Of a stretch of 40,430 nt of DNA, positions 7,817 to 15,947 are shown in pieces. The position numbers and the translations under genes are program-made. Every line of letters starts with the position of its first letter. The first letter of the stretch is position 1. The stretch lies in contig URII01000018.1 of the NCBI GenBank assembly GCA_900547825.1, forward strand, positions 1 to 40,430, given 5' to 3'. Below the pieces are notes generated by a model that was not told where the DNA came from, searched no databases, and saw nothing but the letters and a program-made list of their open reading frames with translations. The stretch is from an uncultured Porphyromonadaceae bacterium. GTDB taxonomy: Bacteria > Bacteroidota > Bacteroidia > Bacteroidales > Muribaculaceae.

Positions 7817-10312
7817 TCAGCGTTTGATCACCTTGACAGTGGCTACAGCTCCGGTCACTGAATCCTTGGCGCGTACGAGATAGAATCCCGGAGCCAGGGA
7901 TGTTTCTATGCCCGGATGCAGCGACGAAGCTTCAACCGATGCTACCGTACGGCCTGACAGGGCTACAATGTCCACAGTATACTCACGGTCAGCAGCCGGG
8001 AAGCGGCAGATAAGCATATCGCCTGTGAAATAGGCATGCAGCGGCATTTCGTCAGCCTCACCTACCGATTCAATTCCAGAGGTGGATATCACTATCTTAT
8101 AATCCTGACCTCCGTTGTTGTCCCAGTCACTTCCGGTATTTGTAACGAAGCTGATATATTTCACTTCCTGCTCGGGATTGTTGAAGGGACCGATCTTCAC
8201 CTCAAGCTTTCCTTCCGCATTGCGTACAAACGGACTGCGGGCAGCCTTTCCGTCGCTATGGTAGACAGAGCCTTCGGGGAGATATGCTTCAATGGGCTTG
8301 GTCCATTTGTCTACACCCCAGTGAAGAATAATTCCGTCACGGCCATTAGGAGCGGTAATGGTTATCTCGTCATTGGCAGTAGGATTGGCGGGGCTCACCG
8401 TGTAGCTGCCGAGCACCGACACATTGTCATCGTCACCTCCGCCACCTCCTACGGAATTCTCGCCTACCCATACATGATGGATGGGTGAACGCGACACATT
8501 GCCCTTGGAGTCCGTGGCCTCCACATAATAATCCACAAGCACATCTTTCAGCCCCTTGATCTCAGCCGAATATTCAGCTGCCTTATAGAGCGGTTTGGGA
8601 TTGGTTATGGACTCAATGCTCTTAGGTGTCATTTCAATTTCTTTCCAGGCAGTGACCTCAGAACCTCCGGCATACGTCTCGTTATGATTGGAGGTCGGGG
8701 AATTCACTCCGTCGAGGTCCGTACGGTATTTGAGCTTCACATTGCCAAGGCCGTTAAAGTCAAACACGTAGCTCCATACAGTGAAGTCGGAAGACTTGGC
8801 TACACCCCATTCTGTGGCACCCGGATTGTAAGGCTCGCGCTGGAGATGATAAATCGAAGGACCTGTGAGGTCATTTCCGGCGGAAACCATATCCTTGACC
8901 AGATTTACAGCGAGATTGGATGCAACAGCGGGCTTTGAATCCCATTCCTCGGTACCATCCCAGTACCAATAGCAGCTTGTCTCACCGGTCATCAGGTAAT
9001 CCCATGCCTTTTTCACATCAGAGTTCTCGGGCTGCATCTGGGCTGCTGTCTTCACAATGTTGCTTGCGGCAGTGATTATACCCCATGAATTGTGGTCAGG
9101 GCTGTAAGCCTCCGTAGCACCGGGATATTCACCTTTGTCGCCATTCCATTTCTGGAACTCCGGATCGGCTCCGGCACCCCACCAGCTGCCTGCCTCCACA
9201 TGGATCACATCATCAGCCTCGGGAGGGAAGCGGTCAAGGTAATCATCTATGGTTATACATTCAAAACGTGTGGGATTAGCCTTGAGCCATTCTACGAAAT
9301 TCTGGAAATTGGATCCGTAGTAAGATGCGGCACCACCGCCGTGATTGTCACCGTCATGGTGCATCACCACAAGAATAGGATGCTCGGGGTCCGTGTTGAA
9401 CGGCTCAAGCTGCGAGAGGCACTTCTCATACTGGAGAGCGCCGAAACCGCCGCGGCCATCCTCATTTCCGAACACAAGCGAAGTGGGCACTGCAATCATC
9501 TTGTACTCCTGACCGGAGGCCGGGTCAACATACTTGATATAGTGCGGACGATGACCGAATCCCGCCGAAATCTGTCCGGGGCAATATAGATCGCGCACTT
9601 GCGTCCAGTCACCGGGGTTGGGATTCTGCACATCGGCTTTGTTGGTCTCTACGAGCGAGAAATTCTTTATCCAGGGATGCCCCTCACATGTGCGGTCAAA
9701 ATGCGAGTTGTCTACCATTACCCATTCGAGACCCTCTTTCACAAGAGCAGGTATCATGTGCTCCTCAAAGGCATTCTCCGGCGGGAAAATACCCTTGGAA
9801 TACGACATTCCGGGGAAATTTTCGGCAAAACAATCGCGGTGTTTCTGTATCTGTTTGCGTGTATCCTCCTCGTCGATAAGGGCCATGAGGGGATGGTAGT
9901 AGCCGAAGCCCACCATGTCGAGGCGCTGGTTGCCAAGTTCCGTCTTCTTGTCTATCATGTTGGTCCAGTTGCTCTTCCAGTTGGAGAAATGTGAGGTTTT
10001 GGACTGAATGACGTTGAGGTTCTCCACCAACGAACCCGAGAAGCTGACCTGAGCACCACCGGGAAGTCCGGCAGCGATAAGTTTGTTGACAGCCTGTGCG
10101 GGCCAGTTGGTGTAAGGGCCTGTACGTGAGGTGAACACATCGAGGAGATCGTAGGACATCACACCGGCCTCGTGGGTTTCCATCACAGTTTGGCCCGGAT
10201 TGTAGATAGGCTGGTGCATGTGCCACTGAAACGCTATATAGATTTTGGGCGTCTCGGCATGCACGGCAGCCCCGCACAGGAGCAGGGCGCCGGCAATTAA
10301 TGTTTTCTTCAT
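7817..10312 (-). CDS. Secreted GH57-type glycoside hydrolase with starch-binding-like module and T9SS-like tail
   Basis: An 831-residue protein with signal peptide 1-19. The catalytic region has the GH57 motif HMHQP at residues 31-35, the nucleophile-type Glu179 in GIFPPENAF, and a candidate acid Asp320 in VVMHHDGDNHGGG. The family cleaves or transfers alpha-glucans (amylase, amylopullulanase, glucanotransferase); exact specificity cannot be read. Residues of about 485-620 form an extra beta domain (VDYYVEATDSKGNVSRSP). A Gly/Asp linker near 622-629 leads to a CBM25/26-like module (about 637-742, with IILHWGVDKW). The end (about 755-831, LAPGFYLVRAKDS...VKVIKR) resembles a T9SS type A sorting domain. 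It is the second gene of an operon, 52 bases after the GH13 stop. Many GH57 enzymes are intracellular, so export plus a binding module is noteworthy. Confidence 0.85.
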   Translation of the reverse strand: MKKTLIAGALLLCGAAVHAETPKIYIAFQWHMHQPIYNPGQTVMETHEAGVMSYDLLDVFTSRTGPYTNWPAQAVNKLIAAGLPGGAQVSFSGSLVENLNVIQSKTSHFSNWKSNWTNMIDKKTELGNQRLDMVGFGYYHPLMALIDEEDTRKQIQKHRDCFAENFPGMSYSKGIFPPENAFEEHMIPALVKEGLEWVMVDNSHFDRTCEGHPWIKNFSLVETNKADVQNPNPGDWTQVRDLYCPGQISAGFGHRPHYIKYVDPASGQEYKMIAVPTSLVFGNEDGRGGFGALQYEKCLSQLEPFNTDPEHPILVVMHHDGDNHGGGAASYYGSNFQNFVEWLKANPTRFECITIDDYLDRFPPEADDVIHVEAGSWWGAGADPEFQKWNGDKGEYPGATEAYSPDHNSWGIITAASNIVKTAAQMQPENSDVKKAWDYLMTGETSCYWYWDGTEEWDSKPAVASNLAVNLVKDMVSAGNDLTGPSIYHLQREPYNPGATEWGVAKSSDFTVWSYVFDFNGLGNVKLKYRTDLDGVNSPTSNHNETYAGGSEVTAWKEIEMTPKSIESITNPKPLYKAAEYSAEIKGLKDVLVDYYVEATDSKGNVSRSPIHHVWVGENSVGGGGGDDDNVSVLGSYTVSPANPTANDEITITAPNGRDGIILHWGVDKWTKPIEAYLPEGSVYHSDGKAARSPFVRNAEGKLEVKIGPFNNPEQEVKYISFVTNTGSDWDNNGGQDYKIVISTSGIESVGEADEMPLHAYFTGDMLICRFPAADREYTVDIVALSGRTVASVEASSLHPGIETSLAPGFYLVRAKDSVTGAVATVKVIKR

Positions 10313-10364
10313 GATTTTTAAGTAAATGATAATGTGTAAGTAAGTTTATTTTGAAAATCAGGTA

Positions 10365-12452
10365 TCATCGGATAAGTATCTTGACTGCCTTTGTACCGGC
10401 TTTCACCACATATATGCCCGGCAACGCATTTACCGATACCGATGCGGGAGCAGCCGCGGATGAATAGAGCACCTGACCCGAGACAGAGGTTATCACAACA
10501 GGAAGACCGTCGGCTCCGGCCACGTTTATCGCTCCGGCAAGGGCGGTAACGCTGACCGCAGTTCCATCAGCCGTAACACCGTCAATTCCGGCGCTCTCAT
10601 ACACACCCTGGTCACCAAGCTTGTTATAGATATGTCCTACGGCAAATTTAAAGTCCTTGGTCTTCACAGCATCGCTGCCTGAGCCGTCGTGGAACAATAT
10701 GCCGGTAGTGCCTTTGGCACAATCGTAATACCATACATCATCTTCAAGATGGATCATGGCCACTCCGGGCCATTTCGACTGACTCGTACCACCCCAGTAA
10801 TGAATATAAGGAGTGGCCCATGCCGTGGCGGAATTGTCGAAATAGACTACATTTTCACCGAGAGTAGCGGCTACTTTTGTATATGTTTCCGAACCGGAAG
10901 CCTCTTTTCCTGAGGAACCTTTGGCAGTCCATGAAAGCACCACCGATGAACCTTCGGCCATACCGGCGCCAAGAGTTACGGTAACCGGTCCGGTGATGGA
11001 TACTGCCGCGCCTCCGTCAATGGAATATGTGGCCGACGTAGCATCAATGAGATTGAGCTTCACATCAATAGTAGCCGTGGAGAACGAGCAGCCGGCCGGA
11101 TCCGCCACCACAGCGGGCTGACCTTCGGCGGCATTATATATCACGGCAATTCCGGTAGATCCGATATTGCCGGTTATGGTCGAGGCCGTAACTGTGAAAG
11201 TGTTTCCACTCACACGGTCAACATAATTTCCAGCGGGTACATATCCGTCAGTATTGGCCACGCTTATCTGGCGTGCGCCTCCGGCAGCATTTACAAGCAC
11301 TGCACCGCCACCCTGACGGCTTATTGCCACCACACCGTCGGTGTTCAGCAGTTTGTCAGCCTTACCGGTCATTGCATTGCGGAAACGGTTCACCTCCGCC
11401 ACCTGACGCGATATGAAATGAGTGCTTCCTTTCACGCCCATCTTTATACGCTCATATTCTGTTTCAATCGGGCGAGAAAGATAGAGGGCCGTCTCCGCGT
11501 TACGTGAAGCCACAATGGCATACGCGCGGTCAATCTGATCCTCCGACATGAATTTGGTCTCACCCGTCTTATTGGCATAGGTGTCATGGCTTTCGGCCCA
11601 CAACACTATTCTATCCGCCTTAACACCGTTGCGCGACCATACACCGGTAGAAGCAGTGCCTTTACCGTTGTTGATGGCGTTACGGATATTCCTGGAATAT
11701 TCTGTATCGGTAACGGCTATATAATCGGTATATTCCTTAAGCAGCGTATATTTGTCACCACCGGGGGTGTCAAGCATCTCGCCATAGAACCACAGGCCTT
11801 CCACCGTGGCCATCTCCGACCAGAAAGCGCATTCTTCCGAAGGCAGGCCGATATGTTTGGCCGCATCCCAGCGTATGCCGTCAACGCCCTCATTCTTCAG
11901 CTCGGTTATAAACTTCTTGCAACGCTCCTGAACTTCGGCGTCCTCGGATATGACATCGTAATAGTCGCCAAGATTGTTCTGGTGGATAGATTTACGGATA
12001 CTGTAGTTGATCTTTCCGTTGTTGCGCTGATGGCCGTTTTCCCAACGCCAGAAAGTAGCATGGTTGTTATCGTTCTTATTCACATGGTTGGCCACAACAT
12101 CCACAATCACCTTGACCCCGTATTCATGGGCTTTGGCACAAAGGCTGCGCAGATTCTTGCGGTTGTTGTCGCCATTACCGCGCAACGAGAAATCATAGGG
12201 CTGATAGGCATAGAACCATTCGGCATTATTGCCGCAGTTGCCCTGCACCGGGCTGACCTGCACGGCCCCGAAGCCGGCAGCGGCGATATTGGGAAGTTCA
12301 GCCTCTATATCGGTAAACTTCCAGTTGAAACAATGCAATATGTTGCCGTCCTGTATTTTTTCAGGAATACCATACTGGTTGGCGGCAGTCATGCTGAGTG
12401 TTCCTACGGCGAGGAGAGCGCCCGCAAAAAGACGCATGAGTTTTAACTTCAT
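10365..12452 (-). CDS. Secreted GH13 alpha-amylase, AmyE-like (GH13_28-like), with starch-binding module and T9SS-like tail
   Basis: A 695-residue endo-alpha-1,4-glucanase. Start ATG 12452 gives MKLKLMRLFAGALLAVGTLS, a signal peptide; an open frame upstream to 12530 has no support. The catalytic regions are DVVANH (118-123), GIRWDAAKH with nucleophile Asp196, GEMLD with acid/base Glu225, and AESHDTYAN with Asp290. The ESHDTYAN and DAAKHI forms, and the opening ILHCFNWKF, match the Bacillus AmyE branch better than the classical Bacteroides SusG branch. Residues of about 458-525 form an Fn3_7-like beta domain, about 534-620 a CBM26-type module (VVYFDNSATAWATPYIHYW), and the tail LPGIYVVKAGTKAVKILIR a T9SS-like sorting signal. 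First gene of the operon with the GH57 gene. No SusC/SusD partner is present in the window. Confidence 0.9.
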   Translation of the reverse strand: MKLKLMRLFAGALLAVGTLSMTAANQYGIPEKIQDGNILHCFNWKFTDIEAELPNIAAAGFGAVQVSPVQGNCGNNAEWFYAYQPYDFSLRGNGDNNRKNLRSLCAKAHEYGVKVIVDVVANHVNKNDNNHATFWRWENGHQRNNGKINYSIRKSIHQNNLGDYYDVISEDAEVQERCKKFITELKNEGVDGIRWDAAKHIGLPSEECAFWSEMATVEGLWFYGEMLDTPGGDKYTLLKEYTDYIAVTDTEYSRNIRNAINNGKGTASTGVWSRNGVKADRIVLWAESHDTYANKTGETKFMSEDQIDRAYAIVASRNAETALYLSRPIETEYERIKMGVKGSTHFISRQVAEVNRFRNAMTGKADKLLNTDGVVAISRQGGGAVLVNAAGGARQISVANTDGYVPAGNYVDRVSGNTFTVTASTITGNIGSTGIAVIYNAAEGQPAVVADPAGCSFSTATIDVKLNLIDATSATYSIDGGAAVSITGPVTVTLGAGMAEGSSVVLSWTAKGSSGKEASGSETYTKVAATLGENVVYFDNSATAWATPYIHYWGGTSQSKWPGVAMIHLEDDVWYYDCAKGTTGILFHDGSGSDAVKTKDFKFAVGHIYNKLGDQGVYESAGIDGVTADGTAVSVTALAGAINVAGADGLPVVITSVSGQVLYSSAAAPASVSVNALPGIYVVKAGTKAVKILIR

Positions 12453-12527
12453 GATAATAAACCGGTTTATAGTTATTTGTAAGTAAGAAATCGGTAAGAC
12501 ACGGCGCTTTGCGCCAATTTCAGCTGT

Positions 12528-12560
12528 CAAAGTTAAGCAAAACTTTTCATTCCCCCAAAA
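12528..12560 (-). promoter_or_regulatory. Promoter of the GH13-GH57 operon
   Basis: On the minus strand TTTTGG (12560-12555), a 19-base spacer and TAACTTTG (12535-12528) match the Bacteroidetes -33/-7 pattern closely. The -7 element is about 75 bases before the amylase ATG. Confidence 0.75.
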
Positions 12561-12636
12561 ACATTTTCACCCACTCCTCTCAATATTTATAAATAAGAAT
12601 TTCTGTCAATATCGGACCAATCACATCATAATTATA

Positions 12637-12669
12637 TTTTTGTAGGATAAGAAATTCTCACTAAATTTG
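12637..12669 (+). promoter_or_regulatory. Promoter of the GmrSD-like gene
   Basis: TTTTTG (12637-12642), exactly 19 bases, then TAAATTTG (12662-12669). This is a near-ideal TTTG-N19-TAnnTTTG Bacteroidetes promoter. The predicted leader is about 50-55 bases before ATG 12729. Confidence 0.8.
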
Positions 12670-12728
12670 CCAATAGGAAAACAAACGGGTCACCGTTAAC
12701 AATTTACAATCCAGCAATCACTGTAATT

Positions 12729-14405
12729 ATGATCGGCATATTAGATTCCACAACCAATCATTTCGGCTCCCTTATCAGAGGAGGGGATAAATTCATTATC
12801 CCTAAATTCCAACGCGATTATTCATGGAATACGGAGCAATGGGATGATCTATGGCAGGATATTGAGAATATGATTACAGATAAAGGAGACCCCTATCACT
12901 ACATGGGTTACCTTGTGCTACAAACCTCCGGCAACAACAGATCCATAATTATTGACGGACAACAACGGTTCACCACAATAACCATGATTATTCTTGCCGC
13001 CATAAAGAGTATTCAGAGGTTTATGGATATGGGTATGGAAACGGACGACAACAGAAAACGCATAGAGACCCTTAAAAGAACCTATATAGGCAACATGGAT
13101 CCTGTTTCTTTAGAGTATGACAACATACTGATACTCAACAGAAACAACAATCCATATTACAAAGATTATATCGTAAAATTAGACAACCTTAAGATTCGAA
13201 ACCTATCCCATACGGAAAAATTGATGCGACAGTGTTTTGAATGGTATGAAAAACGCCTGGAAAACAAATATAAGTCAGGTAAGGAGTATGCCCAATTCAT
13301 AACCACTTTGGTTGACAATCTGTATTTTACAATTATTAAAGTCAACGATGACATGAATGCATTCCGCGTATTCGAAACCTTGAATGCACGTGGAGTACAG
13401 CTGTCTTCCTCCGACTTATTAAAGAACTATTTGTTTTCGCTGGTTGACAACACCTCGGAACACCCCGGAAGAATAAACGCCTTGGAAGAGAAATGGTCTT
13501 ATCTCACAAATAATGTCAAAGCTGAGCGGCTTCCCGACTTCATCCGGTACTATTGGAATTCCAAAAACAAAACTGTGCGATCAAATGAATTATTTAAACG
13601 AATAAGAGAATCCGTAAAATCCGACAGTTCCGTTTTTGCGATAATCAATGACCTGATCAAATACAGCGATATATACATGGCATTGAAAAATCCGTCAGAT
13701 GAGCTATGGTACGGATCCACGGAGATTCAGGAGAATATAAATCTTCTAAATATATTCAATCTGAAACAGCCAATATCGATGTTGATGGCAGCATATAACA
13801 GTATGCCAGAGGATCAGTTTGCACGGATACTTAAAGACGCCATAATTACAAGTTTCAGATATAGCGTGATATGTGGAAAAAATCCCAATGAAGTGGAACG
13901 GGTTTACAATGATATAGCCATGGAAATATCAAAATCCCGTACCTATACAAAAAATGCGCTGAAGAAGATTTATGTGGAAGATGATGAATTCAACGCAGCG
14001 TTTGAAACTAAAACATTTACCGAGAACTCAAGAAACAATAAGATAATAAAATATATCCTCGGAAAAATCGAACGGTTCAAAGGTGGTCTGAGAGAAGTCA
14101 GCATGGACAGCGACTTAGACACCATTGAACACATATATCCGCAGAATCCGGGCGATGATTGGAACAATGATGACTTGGATGCCTTTACTTACCGTCTGGG
14201 TAACCTTTGTTTATTGGAGAAAAGCTTAAACAAAGATATAAAGAACACTTCTTACGACAAGAAAGCACAGGCTTACATGCAATCATCTTTCAAAACCACA
14301 AGACGCATACCGGAAGAATACAGCGAATGGACTCAGAATAGCATTTCCAGCCGACAAAAACAAATGAGCATTTGTGCCAAAAGCATCTGGAAAATAGACT
14401 TTTAA
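12729..14405 (+). CDS. GmrSD-type DUF262/DUF1524 protein (putative modification-dependent nuclease)
   Basis: A 558-residue cytoplasmic protein. The N-terminal DUF262 (GmrS-like, ParB/sulfiredoxin-type fold) shows IPKFQRDYSW at residues 24-33 and IIDGQQRFTTI at about 74-84; the DGQQR box binds nucleotide in characterised relatives. The C-terminal DUF1524 (GmrD-like) holds an HNH-type nuclease signature, DTIEHIYPQNPGDDW near residue 465, with RLGNLCLLEKSLNKDIKN downstream. Fused GmrSD enzymes such as the E. coli CT596 system cut glucosylated hydroxymethylcytosine phage DNA; activity here is inferred. The coding sequence is visibly AT-richer than its neighbours (many AAA, AAT, ATA codons), pointing to recent transfer. 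It has its own promoter and no methylase or partner gene beside it, consistent with a stand-alone type IV restriction gene. Family assignment is firm; the target is unknown. Confidence 0.9.
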   Translation: MIGILDSTTNHFGSLIRGGDKFIIPKFQRDYSWNTEQWDDLWQDIENMITDKGDPYHYMGYLVLQTSGNNRSIIIDGQQRFTTITMIILAAIKSIQRFMDMGMETDDNRKRIETLKRTYIGNMDPVSLEYDNILILNRNNNPYYKDYIVKLDNLKIRNLSHTEKLMRQCFEWYEKRLENKYKSGKEYAQFITTLVDNLYFTIIKVNDDMNAFRVFETLNARGVQLSSSDLLKNYLFSLVDNTSEHPGRINALEEKWSYLTNNVKAERLPDFIRYYWNSKNKTVRSNELFKRIRESVKSDSSVFAIINDLIKYSDIYMALKNPSDELWYGSTEIQENINLLNIFNLKQPISMLMAAYNSMPEDQFARILKDAIITSFRYSVICGKNPNEVERVYNDIAMEISKSRTYTKNALKKIYVEDDEFNAAFETKTFTENSRNNKIIKYILGKIERFKGGLREVSMDSDLDTIEHIYPQNPGDDWNNDDLDAFTYRLGNLCLLEKSLNKDIKNTSYDKKAQAYMQSSFKTTRRIPEEYSEWTQNSISSRQKQMSICAKSIWKIDF

Positions 14406-14420
14406 AATACGAATACTGTT

Positions 14421-14975
14421 ATGACGGAAAAGGAGAAGATGCTTTGCGGCATGATTTATGATGCAAATTATGATACCACACTGATTGCCGAACGGATGCG
14501 GTGCAAGGAGATGTGCCGCGACTACAACGATCTGAGGCCATCCATGATGCAGGAGCGCACAGATCTGCTCCGGCGGCTGTTTGGAACCGTGAAAGGCGAA
14601 CTGCTTATAGAACAACCCTTTCATTGCGATTATGGCTATAATATAGAGGTGGGCGAAAATTTCTATGCCAATTTCAACCTTGTGATTCTCGACGGAGCCA
14701 AAGTAAAATTCGGCGACAATGTGTTTATAGCGCCCAACTGCGGATTCTATACCGCCGGTCATCCGCTTGATGCTGCCCAGCGGAACAAAGGACTGGAATA
14801 CGCGCGCCCCATAACGGTAGGCGACAATGTATGGATCGGAGCAGGCGTAAGCGTTTTGCCAGGCGTCACCATCGGCGACAATTGTGTTATCGGTGCCGGT
14901 AGTGTAGTAAACCGGGATATTCCGGCCAATACTCTTGCAGCAGGCAATCCGTGCCGGCCCATCCGTAAAATATGA
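14421..14975 (+). CDS. Maltose/galactoside O-acetyltransferase-like protein
   Basis: A 184-residue left-handed beta-helix acetyltransferase of the Maa/LacA group, which moves acetyl from acetyl-CoA to a sugar hydroxyl in the cytoplasm. The N-terminal helical Mac domain (KEKMLCGMIYDANYDTTLIAER) is followed by hexapeptide repeats such as VGENFYANFN, FGDNVFIAPN, VGDNVWIGAG and IGDNCVIGAG. The catalytic His is H114 in GFYTAGHPLD. The ending NTLAAGNPCRPIRKI is typical, and the length matches the family. It starts 15 bases after the GmrSD stop, so it could be co-transcribed, but its GC content matches the rest of the chromosome rather than the GmrSD gene. The acceptor sugar cannot be told from sequence; these enzymes may detoxify sugars that accumulate in the cell. 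Confidence 0.9.
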   Translation: MTEKEKMLCGMIYDANYDTTLIAERMRCKEMCRDYNDLRPSMMQERTDLLRRLFGTVKGELLIEQPFHCDYGYNIEVGENFYANFNLVILDGAKVKFGDNVFIAPNCGFYTAGHPLDAAQRNKGLEYARPITVGDNVWIGAGVSVLPGVTIGDNCVIGAGSVVNRDIPANTLAAGNPCRPIRKI

Positions 14976-14983
14976 CCGTCTCG

Positions 14984-15011
14984 CCCGATGAGGTTTCATC
15001 CGGGATATTTT
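14984..15011 (+). terminator. Probable terminator after the acetyltransferase
   Basis: Stem CCCGATGA (14984-14991) pairs with TCAT-CCGGG (14996-15004, one bulged C), loop GGTT, followed by ATATTTT. The stem is good but the uridine tract is interrupted. Confidence 0.5.
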
Positions 15012-15037
15012 CGCATATATAGTGCCTGATGGAGCAA

Positions 15038-15045
15038 TAACTTTG
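15038..15045 (+). promoter_or_regulatory. Promoter -7 element TAACTTTG before the amidase
   Basis: A consensus TAACTTTG 29 bases before ATG 15075. The -33 region (ATTTTCG) is poor. Confidence 0.5.
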
Positions 15046-15074
15046 CGGCACACAACCCCCAACCCCGTGAAGTT

Positions 15075-15503
15075 ATGCGAAAGATCGACAAAATCGTGGT
15101 GCACTGCACCGCAAGCTCCCCCACCGCAAAAGCCAGGGACATAGTGGCATGGCAACGGCGCCCGCGCGAGAAAGGCGGACGCGGATGGCGTCGTCCCGGC
15201 TACCATTACATGATAGAAGCCGACGGGCGCGTGGTAAAGACCTGGCCTGTTGACGATGTGAGCAACGGAGTGGCAGGCCACAACCGCGGAGCCGTCCATG
15301 TGTGTTACATAGGCGGTGTTGACACCACCCGCCCATCCCTCCCGCCTATGGATACACGCACGGCAGCCCAGCGCCAGTCACTGATAACACTCCTGCGCGA
15401 CCTGCGGCGCCGCTTTCCGGAGGCCGAGATCATGGGCCACCGCGACCTTGCCCCAAAGGCGTGCCCCTCGTTCAACGCCCGCAAGGAATATTCGTGGATA
15501 TGA
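15075..15503 (+). CDS. Phage-type N-acetylmuramoyl-L-alanine amidase (Ami_2, T7 lysozyme-like)
   Basis: A 142-residue zinc amidase that cuts the MurNAc-L-Ala bond of peptidoglycan. Expected zinc ligands are visible: His10 in IVVHCTASS, His122 in IMGHRDLAPKACPSF and Cys130 in the same motif. GYHYMIEADGRVV (42-54), HNRGAVHVCYIGG and GHRD are typical of the small endolysins of Bacteroidetes phages and mobile elements. There is no signal peptide, so in a lysis module it would need a holin or another route to the periplasm; none was identified. The stop codon overlaps the start of the next gene (ATGA at 15500-15503), coupling it to the lipoprotein gene. The pair has no integrase, capsid or tail genes nearby, so it is either a prophage remnant or a domesticated lysis unit. 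Confidence 0.9.
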   Translation: MRKIDKIVVHCTASSPTAKARDIVAWQRRPREKGGRGWRRPGYHYMIEADGRVVKTWPVDDVSNGVAGHNRGAVHVCYIGGVDTTRPSLPPMDTRTAAQRQSLITLLRDLRRRFPEAEIMGHRDLAPKACPSFNARKEYSWI

Positions 15504-15874
15504 AACGGATAGCTGCGATAATGACAGCCGGCGCATTGTGTGCATGCGGATGCACACGCCGCGTCTATGTGCCGGTGGAGAATGTGACCCGCGACACTAT
15601 CCGTCAGGTCCATAATCTAACCGAACTGATCGCGGTGACTGATTCCGTACACGTGGACCGCACCCGCGACACTGTGGTCAAAGAACGGTTCCGCACCATC
15701 TGGCGCGAGCACAGGCTTACCGACACCCTCCGGCAAGTCCGTACCGACACTGTGACATGGACCGTAACTCTGCCTCCGGCCCACAATGTGCAGAGTCAGA
15801 AATGGGGAAAATGGCTATGGCGAATCCTCGTTATATGTGCCGCCGCATATTTTATGGCATGGCGCCGATGCTGA
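15500..15874 (+). CDS. Small lipoprotein with C-terminal membrane segment, u-spanin-like
   Basis: A 124-residue protein starting at ATG 15500, overlapping the amidase stop; an alternative start in the same frame at 15461 would bury the signal sequence. The N-terminus MKRIAAIMTAGALCACGCTR has basic residues, a hydrophobic core and candidate lipobox cysteines (C14, C16 or C18). RRVYVPVENVTRDT follows, then an extended Thr/Asp/Arg-rich middle (DTVVKERF, DTLRQVRTDTVTWTV). Residues of about 105-121 form a single hydrophobic segment (WLWRILVICAAAYFMAW) with a basic end. A lipidated N-terminus and a C-terminal transmembrane anchor, at this size and directly behind an endolysin, is the layout of unimolecular spanins such as phage T1 gp11, which join inner and outer membranes at lysis. 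The YVPVE motif also recurs, as I recall, in genes after amidases in Bacteroides phages. The function is inferred. Confidence 0.65.
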   Translation: MKRIAAIMTAGALCACGCTRRVYVPVENVTRDTIRQVHNLTELIAVTDSVHVDRTRDTVVKERFRTIWREHRLTDTLRQVRTDTVTWTVTLPPAHNVQSQKWGKWLWRILVICAAAYFMAWRRC

Positions 15875-15889
15875 TTGGATTTTTTTTGT

Positions 15890-15897
15890 TATGTTTG
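15890..15897 (+). promoter_or_regulatory. Possible promoter -7 element TATGTTTG
   Basis: TATGTTTG fits TAnnTTTG and lies 51 bases before ATG 15948. A T-rich run precedes it, but no -33 TTG at the right distance. Weak support. Confidence 0.4.
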
Positions 15898-15947
15898 CAC
15901 GCGGATAAGTTATGTTTTCCACACTGTTCACTTAAACTTGACAAACA

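Noticed and set aside
11586..12446. Open frame of 286 codons antisense to the GH13 amylase
   Set aside because: No family match and entirely inside the amylase, whose catalytic motifs are all present on the other strand.
2596..12560. Polysaccharide utilisation locus
   Set aside because: No SusC- or SusD-like gene, and no hybrid regulator, is present; the amylase genes form their own short operon.
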